Below, piece after piece: positions 11,578-22,599 of a stretch of DNA of 64,000 nt. The notes below the pieces were generated by a model. That model did no database searches. It saw only the letters and a program-made list of their open reading frames with translations, and was not told the origin of the DNA. Every line of letters begins with the position of its first letter. The first letter of the stretch is position 1. This DNA comes from Heloderma charlesbogerti. Taxonomy: Eukaryota; Chordata; Lepidosauria; Squamata; Helodermatidae. The stretch covers positions 2,232,001 through 2,296,000 of the forward strand of contig JANEZZ010001570.1 of assembly GCA_026122225.1 (NCBI GenBank), written 5' to 3'. The position numbers and the translations under genes are program-made.

Positions 11578-12701
11578 TAAGTGGGCGTTAATTTTTCCCG
11601 CCTCAACTATTTCAAGACAAATACTACTGAAGTACTGGGGCAAAAAAAAAATAACATGACAGACTTTTTCTTTTAGCTTTGTTGCTTACTAACTACAAGT
11701 AAAACAAACATGCTAAATTAAATCACTTTCTTGGGTATCAAAGATTTTTCAAAACGAACTGGAAATTTTCCAGTGCAAATTTACTGGAAAATTTTATAGA
11801 AAACATTCCCATTTTCTAGAAAATCCACATCAATATTGAAAACATACGGTATGTTTTAAACCTAATTATGAACACTGTTTCCCAGTCATAAATATTGGTT
11901 TAACGTTGTTTATGATAAGCAATTTTGTAAATAAAAACAGAAACCAGTAAATCAGCGTCTCACGCATGAACTGCCAAACACAAAACACTACCTTAATCTG
12001 AACCATGATTTAATCCATAAATTGACCAGAAAGGAAAATATTAACACACTGATAAGGTTAAGATTAAAAAAGGTCAAAGGCCCTTTTCCTTCCTTCCACC
12101 TTGATTCAGCAACTAACATCTTACGTATGCAAAACAGAGACCAAATTTAGTTTGTGGAAATACTTCTCAAATAAATAAGGCCTGTGAAAAAGATTCCACA
12201 TTAACCAATAAAATGCTGATTAATACAGGTTTATGAGACATTCCCATAAGCATACTCATTCTTTTACCATACTTTACTAAACCTTGAGAAAGAAGAATTG
12301 TGTTTCTCTTATTGGGGTAATGTAAACAAAGCTAGAAGGCTGCAGTCCTAAACAGACTTACAGGGGAGGAAGTTCAGGTCCCACTGAGTTGGGACTTATC
12401 TCTGAATAGACATGCCTTGTGCTATTAGACTGTTAAGCTTAGGAACACTTGGAAGTAAGCCAACTGAATAAAGTGCAATGTACTTCTGAGTAAACATGTA
12501 CAGGATGCACTATAAATTGTATTTATTCCAGATTAATTCATAATAAAAAGACAAACATTTTGCAAACATGCTGTAACATTCTAAAAGTGGAAACTAAAAC
12601 CACATATCAAGGTTTAAGAAGTGACAGAATTTAAAAAATGCAAAGTACTACAAAGGAAAAAGGGGCCTACAATCCTTTTGCAGCAAAATGTTCCTTTATA
12701 A
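11578..12701. other. Non-coding sequence with scattered short MITE copies
   Basis: A MITE copy (TGCAGTCCTAAACAGACTTA...GAATAGACATG) lies at about 12,336-12,420 and a half copy at about 12,480-12,510. No exon is seen. Confidence 0.4.
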
Positions 12702-13000
12702 CAGGGGTACAAAACCTTAGGCCCGGGGCCAATTCCCAATCCAGCCCTCCTGGGGTGGTCACGCCCCTTCCCCCAACCGTTTGATGGCTTCCTGGCTTTT
12801 CTGACATTTTTTCCCATTCTAAATGGTTGAAATGCCTCTCCAAGGCTTAGTTACTGGCAGTGAGAACTTTAAGCTACAATATGCTGGTATTTTTGGCCCG
12901 GTCCTTTTGCCTTCAGCGCTGCTCACCACTGGAATGTGGCCCCCAAGAGTTTCTCTGAATGGAATTCAGCCCTTGGGCTGAAAGTGGTTCAGCACCCCTG
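12702..13000. mobile_element. hAT-like MITE (CAGGGGT...ACCCCTG)
   Basis: It begins CAGGGGTACAAAACC and ends GGTTCAGCACCCCTG, typical hAT-type inverted ends. The flanking 8-mers CTTTATAA and CTTTACAG match at 6 of 8 positions, a decayed target duplication. Confidence 0.65.
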
Positions 13001-13054
13001 CTTTACAGAATCTAATTTAAATTAACTGCACCTTATAAATAGAACATTTCTTTT

Positions 13055-13142
13055 AAGGGAGAGTTATGTTTTACTTTGTGGTTTTCATTTTTGTGAATCA
13101 CCCAGAGAGCTTTGGCTATTGGGCAGTATAGAAATAAATAGT
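13055..13142 (+). mobile_element. L2-clade LINE 3' end
   Basis: Contains CACCCAGAGAGCTTTGGCTA followed by TTGGGCAGTATAGAAATAAATA, the family's 3' terminus. Only the tail is present. Confidence 0.6.
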
Positions 13143-13532
13143 GGAATAGTAGCTCAATTTTGAAAATTAAACATGAATATAATCATTGTTTTAATACAGA
13201 ACTCTCAACAGAACTTCAACAACAGTGTCTTTACTAAAGAGCCATGAACAAAGGAGTTAGCTTTCTACAATATCTATGAAACTATTTTCTACAGTAACCA
13301 TGAAACTATTTTCTATACTTTCAGATTCATATTAAACTAATCCCTGTATAACTTGTGACCTGCCAAGCTGAACACAGCCCACGAGCTACATACTATAACC
13401 GCTGTACCAAGTACCTGACAATCCCTGTTTTCATACTCCCAGGAAAACTAACAAAAACACAGCAAATTTACTGAACCCATGGCTTTCTGTCATATATGAC
13501 AAGGGGAGAGGGATGTTTTGGGTTGGGGAATA

Positions 13533-13533
13533 C

Positions 13534-13568
<35 letters not shown>

Positions 13569-13570
13569 AA
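13533..13570. repeat. (GAAA)n microsatellite
   Basis: About nine GAAA units in a row. Confidence 0.9.
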
Positions 13571-13889
13571 TCTATGGGAAGACATTAATGTGATAACGAT
13601 ATGCCCAATGTGGGCTTAATTAAGGCTGCTTTTCATGAGCTATTCTGAACCTCAGAAAACTTCCAAGAACAAAATGATTCCCGAGTAGATACTCAAGCCC
13701 GAAATACACACGCTTTGTGGCAGGTACAAAGGGTGCAGACCTACTGCAGCTGTTCTTACAGTGACCCAATAGTTCCCCAGTTGTCAGTTTAGAGTATTTT
13801 AAGTCATATGTGAAAACCATGTGTTGCAAGCTTCATAACTGATCCAACATGTAAGAATCTTGTAGCCACTGTAAATTCCGCATTGCCAA

Positions 13890-14250
13890 TGAGCCTGCTC
13901 AAAATTTGTGTTTATCATCTGAGGCCCCATTATGTGTCCCACCTCCTAGAGGCACAAGGTTGGTGGGTATTTGAGACAGGGCCTTTTGTGTAGCAGCACC
14001 CCAGTTGTGGACTCCCTCCCCAAAGAGATTAGGCTAGCCTCCTCTTTATTGTCCTTTAGACAGCTGAAGACAACATTCTTCCACCAAACTTCTAATAGTT
14101 GACGCCACTATGTTTTTTTAAATTATTTTTATTATTATGCTTTTTGTAATTTATATTTTAATTCTTTTTATTGTACTTAATTGTATATCTCCTCAAGCGC
14201 TCACTGACAGAGGAGCAATCCAAAAATATTTCTAATAAATAAATACCCAA
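13890..14250 (+). mobile_element. LINE 3'-terminal fragment
   Basis: It contains CAGCACCCCAGTTGTGGACT, then CCCTCCCCAAAGAGATTAGG and TTAGACAGCTGAAGACAAC, then an AT-rich tail ending in AATAAATAAATA. It resembles the C-terminal coding and tail region of the L2/CR1-group LINEs in this window, without an intact frame. Confidence 0.55.
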
Positions 14251-14619
14251 GTACAACCCTCAGTAACAATATATTTTATCATACTGACAAATATTTATTG
14301 TACAAAGACTGAATTTTCCACAAATAGTTTGTCCAATATTTCTACATATAGTACTTTTGAAAACTCATTTTCACATTAGTCCACAGAAGCAGCATGACAT
14401 ATAGTTCCTAGGAAACCCTCATCCAGCAATCCATTACACAAATATTCTGTACCAAGTGGGAACCAGTGCCTTGGTTAATATTGTGACCACAAAGATTTTC
14501 TAACTCCAAAAATTTCAAAAAAGCACTCTTACTATGGTCATTATCTAATAGATACCGAGGTATGTATTTCCTTACAATTGTATAATCAAATGCCTGGCAG
14601 CATGGTAAATACTGCACAC

Positions 14620-14795
14620 TCTCGTGGCCATAGCTCTGTGGAAGAGAACATGCTTTGCATGCAAAAGGTTCTAAGTTCAATGCACGGCAGGTAAATTCCC
14701 TGCCTGAAACCCTGGAAAGCCAGTCTAGAATTCAAAACTGCTGGGGTAAATGGACCATGGAGTCAGTTTAAGGCAGCTTCCTATGTTCATGTAAA
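14620..14795 (+). mobile_element. tRNA-Ala-derived SINE, diverged copy
   Basis: It shares CATGCTTTGCATGCAAAAGG, CTGCCTGAAACCCTGGAAAG and AAGGCAGCTTCCTATGTTC with the copy at 8.9 kb. The B box is decayed to AGTTCAATGC. Confidence 0.75.
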
Positions 14796-15117
14796 CAAGT
14801 GAAATCCCCTGGAAGTAGATCACTTCCATTTCAGTTTTTGTCATAAAAAGAAGTAGACACTTCCAAAGACTTTAGCTTTAAACAATCTTAGTAATTACAA
14901 AAGCTTCAGTTTTCAGAATAAAAAGAAATTTATCAGGGGAAAATATTTTGACCTCAAAGACGCTGATCATCTACAATACTTTGTAGTAAGTCCTTTCAGG
15001 TGCCTTCTCAGGTACAGGAAGGTCATGTTTTTAAATTCCCTGTCACTGCCAATGACTTTGGTTTTCAAACAACCCTGAAATTTGACTCCCTGACCTGGTG
15101 AGGTCAATGTAACAGTG

Positions 15118-15385
15118 GAAAATCGTTGATGCATTCGGCAGCTCTTTTGAATATTCAACTTTTGATTGGGGGTTGCTACGTGACATCTGAACTGAGACAC
15201 TATAGGTCAATCATGGGTTAAACAACCCAGTTAACCTACAATTAGTAGTTACGGTAAGTGTGGGTTGTTTAACCCATGATTAAACTATAGTGTCCCAGTT
15301 CGGATGTCAGATAGCAACCCCTAATCGACCCAATCGGGGGCTGAATATTCAAAAAAGTTGTGGAACGCAGCTGGCACATGCCATC
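15118..15385. repeat. Large foldback element (arms about 110 bp)
   Basis: The left arm (about 15,118-15,237) and right arm (about 15,262-15,385) are inverted copies. Words such as GAATATTCA, GGGGTTGCTA, GACACTATAG and CATGGGTTAAACAACCC occur in one and as complements in the other. The spacer is about 25 bp. It is a MITE or foldback element. The reading frame at 14,967-15,200 runs into its left arm and is not a gene. Confidence 0.75.
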
Positions 15386-15675
15386 GCACATCGTGGGTTA
15401 ATTGTTATGTGCAAACAGCCCCATTAACAAGATTCTGAAGGTGAAATAGCATTTGATAAAGGGTGGACTTTTCAATTTCTCCAATAACCGTGTACAACAG
15501 CTTTATAACGTAACTGTTACTGGAGTGCTTACAAATCAAAATTTCATGCACCCCATCATCTATAATATCCTGAATTGAAATAATGCACCTATTTTTTCAT
15601 GCATTTGAATCTCCTACTATAAGTATCTTCCCATCCTCAATCAATTTACTCGTCATCCTGGCACGTTTTATTAAA

Positions 15676-15770
15676 TGCAGGCTACAATCCTACTCACGCT
15701 TACTTAGAACTAAGTCCTACTGAAATCAACGGGATGTGCTTCTGTAAACGTGGGTAGGATCTGGCTACGC
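15676..15770. repeat. Short palindromic MITE
   Basis: CAGGCTACAATCCTACTCAC at the left and ACGTGGGTAGGATCTGGCT at the right are inverted, with a CTAAGTCCTACTGAAATCAA core. A half copy follows at about 15,812-15,866. Confidence 0.6.
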
Positions 15771-15925
15771 AGCAGACTGATCCAGACCATCTCTTTGTTG
15801 TGGATCAGAGATCAGTCTCACTGAATTCAATGGGGCTTACTCCCAAGAAAGCAAGTACAGAATTGCAGCATCAGTCACAACTCAAGACACATTACTGTAC
15901 TTGACAGCCTATTTCAGTAAAACTG

Positions 15926-16055
15926 CAGGGATGGGCAACCTGGTGTTCTCCAGATGTTTTTGGACAACAACTCCCATAACCCTTGACATTGGTTATGCTG
16001 GCTGGGGCTGACGAGAACTGCGCTGCAAAACATTTGGAGGGCATCGGCCTACTCC
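15926..16055. repeat. hAT-like MITE (CAGGGATGGGCAACC type)
   Basis: It starts CAGGGATGGGCAACCTGG and has CCAGATGTTTTTGGACAACA, then the GGTTATGCTGGCTGGGGCTG centre, and a right arm with ACATTTGGAGGGCATCGGCC. Relatives occur near 17,890, 31,480, 35,150, 53,030, 61,385 and 61,820. Confidence 0.65.
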
Positions 16056-16350
16056 CGAAGTAACACATTTAAAACCTGTGTATGGCAAAGCGATATTTGC
16101 AAGCCCCTTTGGCGTCATGCCCACCGTATGCAGCGTTCCCCACATCTTCCTTTCTGCATGCCCTGGTGCACGTGCAGACGTTCAAAGCGTCCACGTGGCT
16201 AGGGAGGGGAGAGATCATGATCTCCGTACGCACAGTATGAAGCAGGCAAATGAACTGATCGTTCTGAAAGCGGGGTGGGAAGAAGCACACACGCGCCAGT
16301 TAGATGCCTGGTTTCCTTTTTCCTGTCCCTCTTCCCAGAACAGAAAGACC

Positions 16351-16403
16351 GTGTGTGTGTGTGTGTGTGTGCGTGCGTCTGTGCGCGCGCGCGCCTGCCT
16401 TTT
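16351..16403. repeat. (GT)n/(GC)n tract beside the CpG island
   Basis: GT repeats change into GCGTGC and a short GC run. Alternating purine-pyrimidine sequence of this kind can adopt Z-DNA. Confidence 0.85.
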
Positions 16404-16479
16404 GAAGCAAGAGGCACTTCGGCTCTTGGCTACTAAATGGGAGCTGGCGGGGTGGGGGGCAGAAAGAGAGCAGGAAGGG

Positions 16480-17130
16480 GACTGAGCCACGGATGCAGAA
16501 CCTCCGCCTTTCGCGGAGCGACCCCGCGGGCGAGGGCAGCTGCGGGGCGAACGGGGAAGCGGCCAGCTCCGCCTCTCCCTGCCATGAGCCACACTACCCC
16601 GCAGAGAAAGGCGCAGAGGGCGCCCGCTACACACCCAGGAGGAGGCCGTCCATGTCAAAGATGAGGTGAGTGACGGGCTTCGGCGACGCCGGGCGGGACG
16701 AGGACGAGGACGAGGCCGAGGCCGAGGCCATGGCGCGGCAACAGCGACACCGGCCCTCGGGCGGAGAGCCTTCGCTGCGCGTGCGCACCGCTGCCCCCAC
16801 CCCACCCTTCGGTGGAGGCGGGGCCGCGGCGAGAAGGAAGGAAGGAAGGAGGAGCGGCCGGGCAGGCTTTCAGCGCGCACGCGCCTCGGAGGGTTCTGTT
16901 CCTCGTATTCCGCCAAGAGACGGCGTCGCGTTGCTGGCTGCGCACGCGCGGGTCGGAGGCGCCCGGCCCTTGCTTCTGGGGAAAGGAACGTTGCCGCGGC
17001 CGCGCATGTGCGGGAAATAGAATGGTCGGCGTTCAGCTGCTGTCCGGGTGTCGTGAAGAATTTCAAGTGCTGTGCGGTGCTGTGCGGGCGGGGATGCGTC
17101 GCTCTCGCACCAAATGCAATTGCATCATGT
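16480..17130 (-). promoter_or_regulatory. CpG island promoter of PUDP
   Basis: CpG density is far above the flanks, and the island encloses the first coding exon of the minus-strand gene. NRF1-like words occur upstream of the start codon: TGCGCGTGCGCA at 16,776-16,787 and TGCGCACGCGCG at 16,939-16,950. A GC-box-like AGGCGGGGC lies at about 16,816. No TATA box was seen. This fits a housekeeping-type promoter with dispersed initiation. Whether it also fires on the plus strand cannot be told from sequence. Confidence 0.75.
16635..16731 (-). CDS. PUDP: Pseudouridine-5'-phosphatase (HAD family), first coding exon
   Basis: The exon reads 32 codons plus one base from ATG (16,731-16,729, context GCGCCATGG) to a donor GGTGTGTAG, with the intron GT at 16,634-16,633. 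The protein ends in KPVTHLIFDMDGLLL, the N-terminal HAD motif I. By family knowledge, the first Asp of FDMDG is the phosphate-accepting nucleophile and the second is the general acid/base. PUDP (HDHD1) is a cytosolic phosphatase that dephosphorylates pseudouridine 5'-monophosphate. The split codon beginning with G agrees with the Asp that follows DGLLL in the human protein, as I recall it. Residues 2-12 are an Ala/Ser run encoded by a GCCTCG/TCCTCG hexamer repeat, making the N-terminus longer than I recall for human. Later exons were not found in 1-16,600 and probably lie beyond the left edge. The neighbouring divergent STS supports the call. Confidence 0.88.
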
Positions 17131-17226
17131 GAGCTAGGAGGAGCCCGAGAAGAGCGTAACAGCCCGATCCTAGGCATGCCGAGTCAGAATTAAGTAGCAC
17201 AGGGGGCCGAAGCAGACATTACTTTA

Positions 17227-17343
17227 GGGGCGCAATCCTATGCATGGTTAGACAGAGAAAAGGCCTTCAGCTCCCCATGCTGGCTGGGGAATGCTGGGAG
17301 TTGTAGGCCTTTTCTCTGTCTAAACATGCATAGGATTGCGCCC
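17227..17343. repeat. Short hairpin MITE with near-perfect arms
   Basis: The arms (GGGCGCAATCCTATGCATG, then TTAGACAGAGAAAAGGCC) are about 38 bp with one mismatch. Flanks are TTA on the left and TAA on the right. A half copy lies at 33,575-33,642, and fragments with CATTCCCCAGCCAGC lie near 23,430. Confidence 0.8.
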
Positions 17344-17349
17344 TAAGTC

Positions 17350-18827
17350 AGTAACCCTCGTTCAACTCAGTGGGGTTTACTTCTGAGTAAACGTGCTTAG
17401 GTATGAGCTATAAGCTACACAGTGAGTTTTAGGGCTGTTCGGGTACTTGAATCTGCCTTTCCCCCACATCCCAACACCACATTGGTTCCCTTGTATTTAA
17501 TTTCCTTTACGGCCCCGTTGTCATCCTGTTGTGCGATTACAAATTATTATGTGTCGCTATATTGCCATCCCTTTGATATACCCACAATCCCCCCACCACA
17601 GTGTCCTTTTCTTTACACAGCTGCTTTCCCCGATCGAGCCCTCCAGGAGTTGGATCCAGGATCTGCCTTACACAGGAGGAAGTGCTCTGCTTGTCGAAGG
17701 TCCCCCCACCCAGTTTGGGGGGATCAAATTCCTCCTCCCCACACCAGAGCTCACCGCATTCAGCAGGGTCTCCTGAGTCTCTGGCTGGCATTTTCAGGAG
17801 GCTTGAGGGGCTGCCATGGGAAGGCCGGGGTGGAGAAGTCCACTTCCATCAGCACAGTTGATCCAATGTATATCTGGATCCAGTCCCAGATGCTTTGTAC
17901 TACAACTTCCAGCGCTCCTGACCATTGGCCAAGCTGGCTGGGTTTTTTGGGAGTTGATCCAGAACATCTGGAAAGCACCAGGTTGGGGAGGCTGCCATAG
18001 GGTGTTTCTACATTAAGCAAACCCTCCACAAAAATCCACATCTTCCAGAGCTTCCTGCTTTCGGTTTCTTTGCAGGATTAGGAAAGGCTCCTTTACACGG
18101 CAGCCACCTGGCTTGAATGGAGGGAGTGCCTCCCTCCCAGGGATGTGTGCAAAGCAGGGGAGTCTTGTTTTCATAGCTTATCTTCTCTCAACCCCCAGGA
18201 AACCTCTGGCTTACTTCTGAGTAAACATAAAATGTAAGATTGTGCTGTAAGTCTGCAAGCTTTGGCACACTCATGATCACCCTGTAAGTCTGCAACCCTT
18301 GGCACTCGTACTTGGGAGTAAGCCCCATTGAACTTAATAGGGTGCTCTGAAACAACAGAGGACATTACTTATGAGCTTGGAGTGGGGGATCAGATGTGTC
18401 TCCCTTTTGTTGCAGGAAGGCATTTTACCTTCTCCCTCCAACTGAGAAATGCAGAGAAGCAATCAGCAGGCGATTCTTGGCCTCGCTCCTGTCAAATCTC
18501 ATCCTGACCGCACCCCCAACAACTGAAAACAAACACAGCAGGCAGACACAGCGGTTTCTTCCACTATTGAGAATTTCACACTGAAGTCATGGCAGTTCTG
18601 TTCTGTGGGCTGGGAAAAATACCACAGTTTTTGTGTTTGGGGAAAACATGAAATAGGCTGGAGGAAATGGAGACACCCTGGAGGGTAACTGCATCATCTA
18701 ACGAGCCTGCAGACTTCAGAAAGATAGCCATCGCAATAGCAGGATAAAAGCCCTGAGTGATGAACCCCATAGTATTTCCTTAAGCACCAATATTTGGGGG
18801 GGGGGGCAAGGGGACAAAGAGTTGTTT
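17350..18827. other. Intergenic sequence with MITE fragments
   Basis: Half MITEs lie near 17,355-17,405 and 18,205-18,345. A CAGATG/CATCTGG hAT-like MITE lies at about 17,885-17,995. The middle (17,440-17,880) contains no recognised exon or repeat. Confidence 0.45.
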
Positions 18828-18955
18828 GGCACCTTAAAGACTAACGTAACGTATGCTTTTGTGGACTACAGTCCACTTCATGCATCTGATGGAGTGAACT
18901 CTAGTCCATGAAAGCTTATACCACAATAAATCTGCTAGGCTTTAAGGTGCCACAA
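18828..18955. repeat. Inverted-repeat element (GGCACCTTAAAGACTAAC type)
   Basis: GGCACCTTAAAGACTAACG at the left is mirrored by TAGGCTTTAAGGTGCCACA at the right. GTGGACTACAGTCCACTTCA and its partner surround the centre. A fragment with GCACCTTAAGGACTAACAGG recurs at about 23,164. Confidence 0.65.
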
Positions 18956-19034
18956 AATTCTTCCTTGCTTTTGCTGCAACAAACTAGCACAGACGTTTTC
19001 TTTGCAATGGGAATCTGATGTTTTTGAGGCAAGC

Positions 19035-19573
19035 TGTCAGGGTGGAAACTGAGCCGATAGAACCCCAGAGCAGTTCTGATTCTGAGGAGGATCAGCAATC
19101 TGTGGGAGAGGAGCCCGCTCATCCCTCACAGGCACAGCAGCTGGCAGAGATTCCTCCTGCCAGCATTCCTGAGATAGATAGTGATCCTAGCAGTGAGAAA
19201 GTGCGGGAGGGGGGCTTGCTAGATGCTCAACGCAGACGCAGGGAGCGACGAGCGATGGAGGGCGCAGAAAGGAGGCAGAGAGCCCATTTGGCACGCAAGC
19301 AACAGCCGCCTCCCGTGGACCCAAGGGAATGAGGGAGGATCTCTCCCTAGCCCATAAGTTCAGGGTCTTCAAGTGATTCTCCCTCAAACAGGGATCAACT
19401 GCCTACTTGGAGCATAGGCCACTCTGCTGTTCCTTGCTTTAGTCGCTGGTGATTAGCATCTGAAAAAGTCATTAAGCTGTAAAAGGATTAAAGGCTTGAA
19501 AAGAATCCTTTCGTCTGTGTCTTGAGTTGGCTATTGGAGTGTACTGAAAGAGGCCTCCAGGGCGCTCCTGACA
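19035..19573 (+). mobile_element. Solo LTR of an endogenous retrovirus-like or Gypsy-like element, copy A
   Basis: It runs from TGTCAGGGTGG to GCGCTCCTGACA, with TGTCAGG/CCTGACA inverted ends. The perfect 5-bp duplication CAAGC lies at 19,030-19,034 and 19,574-19,578. No internal retroviral region adjoins it, so it is a solo LTR formed by recombination. A possible polyadenylation signal ATTAAA lies near the 3' side. An acidic then Arg-rich frame overlaps it (19,018-19,332). A related LTR is at 46,358-46,933 in the opposite orientation. The class (ERV or Gypsy) cannot be decided without the internal region. Confidence 0.85.
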
Positions 19574-19594
19574 CAAGCTATGTATCTTTACTCA

Positions 19595-21210
19595 GAAGTA
19601 AATCCCACTGAAGTAAATCCCAAATAAGTGTACATAAGATTGCAGCTTAAGCAGTCAGTGACTGCACTTCACAAAAATAGAGAACTGCAAATATAAATAA
19701 ATATGCATTTAATGTACCTCCAAATAGTTTGGAAGATGCACACAATGCTGATAATCAGAAGTTCCTGTTGGTAGGAACTAGTTTCATTGCTGGGGCTTCT
19801 TATCAACAAACTGGAGGCAATAGAAGTTTGGATCACAGGTTTGATTGTATCTCATTTTTAGTATGATGTGCTGATTTGTGCAACTCTGCAGTGCCTTTAA
19901 TGATAGTAGAAATTACACTATAATAAAGTTCACAAAGTGTGTATACATTTTTTCTGAGAATATACAAGATAATGTTGATATACCAAAGATAAGAATGTTG
20001 TCAACATATAAAATAATAAAAGGGATTCATAGCATTATATAATTTGAACTGCCTGTCTTTATAAAAGAATGGACTTCTACTTTGAAAGGCAAGTTATAGT
20101 GGGTGCCAGATGGGGGACCGTGACTCAAATATCTGCTTTGCCATAAAATTCACTGGGCTAGGTACTAGGTCTTAGTCTAATTGAGGGGTAGGCAACCGTT
20201 TTGGGCCTGTGGATACATTTGGCACTGAGAAACTGTTCTGGACACCACCACAAAATGGTTGCCATGAGAGATGTTGCTTAGCAGACAGAAGTCTTTTTCT
20301 TTCTTCTTTTTCTTGGTGGCTGGAGCTGTGTGCCATCAGCCTGCCACTGTCATTTCCTAAGAATGTCTCTGAGCCCATGGTTGTTCCAAAAGCATTAATG
20401 GGAAATGAGGATGGCACCACCTGTAAGCCATTATTTTGCTGTGAAGCGATCCCAGCTGCTATTAAGAAACTTTGTTAATTAATAAAAAGTGGGAGAGGTA
20501 TGGTACCTTGGCAGGTTCCAAGGAAGTTATCCAAGAGTGCACTGCTGGTCATGGGCAGCACTTTGCTAGCTTTGATCTAACCTATGTCACATGTTTATTG
20601 TGATGATAAAATGGGCACAACTCATGAATGCCACCCTGAATTCCTTGAAGGAAGAGTGAGATAACAATGACAATAATAGGAAACCAATGGCAAATACATT
20701 CTGTATACTTGAGAAATATGGTCTCTTTAGAAGTAGTCTGCATAACACAATTGTGCTGAAAATGCTCACTCAGTTCTGCATGGTTCGGTGGTTATCCCTG
20801 CTTACCAGAAAATAACTGGAATAGTGATTGAATATAATAGGGTATAAACATTTTTAGGTATATATTCTGTTTGCTACATAATTATACCTTTTGGATACTG
20901 GCTTTGAACCATAGAAGCAGGGCCACATTTATGTATCACTGTTGTCATCGGAAACCAAAGAAATTTGAGTGCCAGCTGTTCCAAGCCCAGTTATGGAAAC
21001 TGCTACATTTGTGGGACTGTCAGATTGGGATGTGACCATTAACTTGAACCACTGTACTCATTTTGCTTCCCTCCATTCAAGATAAATGTCTTTAAATGTT
21101 TCTATTGTCCTCTGAAAGAATTATATATTAAAACTATATTTTTGTAATCTCTTACCATCCATTGCTTTGAGTAGGGGTTTGGCTTGTCACAAAAGATAAA
21201 ATGAGATTTA
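19595..21210. other. Intergenic sequence, mostly unique
   Basis: A short MITE copy lies at about 19,592-19,655. A hAT-like start (GAGGGGTAGGCAACCGTTTT) occurs at about 20,182 without a clear partner end. No exon is recognised. Confidence 0.4.
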
Positions 21211-21666
21211 GGGCACAATCCTATCTAGATGGGCGGCCGCCTCCAAACTCGGAGGCGACTGCCTATCCAAAGCAAGGCAGGAGAAACCCGGGGGGGGGGA
21301 TCGTTCCTTCCGCACCTCTCCTGCCCTGCTTATTCTGCTAGACAGCCTTTTCTGGCTGTCTAGCTGTGGGGGGGGGGCGAGCGGGAGAGGGGTCTGCATG
21401 GATGACACATAGGATATGTCATACAAGTAATTCTGCTCTCCCCGCCCCGGAACGCCCCCAGCCCCGCCCCTTTTCAGCCACTCCGCACTCCTCTTCCGAG
21501 TGCAGAGAACGGGGCTTCTCTGCGCTGTCTCCGAAGCAGCGCGGAAGTGGGGGGAGGTCGGTTTTCTGGGAACCAACCTTGGACCGCGGGCTCTAAGGTC
21601 GGTTACCGGAAAACATCATATCCTATGGCCATCTAGCCACTATCTAGCAGCCATAGGATTGCTCCC
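21211..21666. mobile_element. Harbinger-like MITE with TTA target duplication
   Basis: The ends are GGGCACAATCCTATCTAG and CCATAGGATTGCTCCC. TTA lies immediately left (21,208-21,210) and right (21,667-21,669), as for PIF/Harbinger elements. The interior is GC-rich with poly-G runs. The frames seen inside are not conserved proteins. Confidence 0.75.
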
Positions 21667-21807
21667 TTAATTGGTTTCCACTAGTCCAGACTTACAGGAC
21701 TGGTTGTGTGGGGCTGTTTTCACAGAAGAAGCTAGATAATTAAATTAATGGTATTTCAAAGTGTGTTTAGTACTAGTTACTTTCAGAAAGGGCAGCTATA
21801 TTAAAAG

Positions 21808-22589
21808 TAGTGCTGTGCTGAAAATTTCTCCCACATTTTTTCGACCATTCTCATTCAATTTGATAGAAGAGAAATTGCTTTCGAAAAGAAATTCAATGGT
21901 GAAGAAATTTTGGAGCAATTCTCAAAGGTTGGTTTTGGGTTTCTTGGACTTACCTTACTTAGGAAGAGGGTGGGGAATGAGCACAAGTCTCCTGTCTTCC
22001 ATTGTACAATCATCTCTTTGGCAGCCTGTGGCCTCCTCAGCTCCCTGCACTTCAGTTGAAGCCCAGTGGAAGGCATCATGAACTAATTCCTCCCTTAGGG
22101 CTTTTTCAGATCAGGGGGTGCAGGCAGCCTGGGAGGCTAGCTGTGATTAGGTAAGCTCAAAAACACCACCAAAAGAAAGTCAACATAAATTATAGACTGT
22201 CCTGAGAATGAGGCAGAACAATGGAAGCCCCTTTTGTGGGGGAAGAAAACTTTCTGGAAATTGGAGGACAGATTTTGGCAAAGCATTAACTCCACCTCAG
22301 TCCTGGAGCTTGACACAACACTGTCCCACACACACACACACACAGCTGCATCGTGGTAGATGCAAAATGGGGGCCAGCCTGCCAACACAGTTGATGCTGT
22401 TGCAGCACGAAAAAAACCCAAACCCTTACCAAAAATGAAAGAAGTTGTGCTACAAGCCCTGCCAATGTGTGAGAAACTGTTGAGAATTTCTCCTTCCCTG
22501 GGGAGAAATTTAGTGAAATTTATCTTCCAAATTTCTCTGCCCACACATTAAGGTGGAGAATTTTGAGAGGCCATCTGTGCACAGCTCTA
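21808..22589 (+). mobile_element. Second hAT-like nonautonomous family, copy A, with perfect 8-bp TSD
   Basis: It starts TAGTGCTGTGCTGAAAATT and ends TGTGCACAGCTCTA, giving inverted TAG-GCTGTGC ends. The 8-bp duplication ATTAAAAG is perfect at 21,800-21,807 and 22,590-22,597. The internal words GAGAAATTGCTTTCGAAAAG and GGAGAAATTT recur inverted in copy B at 45,235-45,935. No transposase is present. Confidence 0.88.
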
Positions 22590-22599
22590 ATTAAAAGAG

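Noticed and set aside
14967..15200. 77-residue minus-strand frame
   Set aside because: It extends into one arm of the foldback element and matches no family I know.
1..16600. Further PUDP exons on the minus strand
   Set aside because: I looked for codons following DGLLLD and for a KPDPDIF-type motif with splice sites and found none; they may still be missed by eye.
16215..17177. 320-residue minus-strand frame over the CpG island
   Set aside because: It reads through the PUDP exon in the wrong frame and is Arg/Pro/Ser-rich, as expected for any frame in CpG-rich DNA.
16078..17193. Several plus-strand frames over the CpG island
   Set aside because: Low-complexity Arg/Ala/Gly translations without a family; the true coding exon is on the other strand.
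19018..19332. Acidic/Arg-rich 104-residue frame as a host gene
   Set aside because: It begins just outside and lies mainly inside a solo LTR with a 5-bp target duplication.
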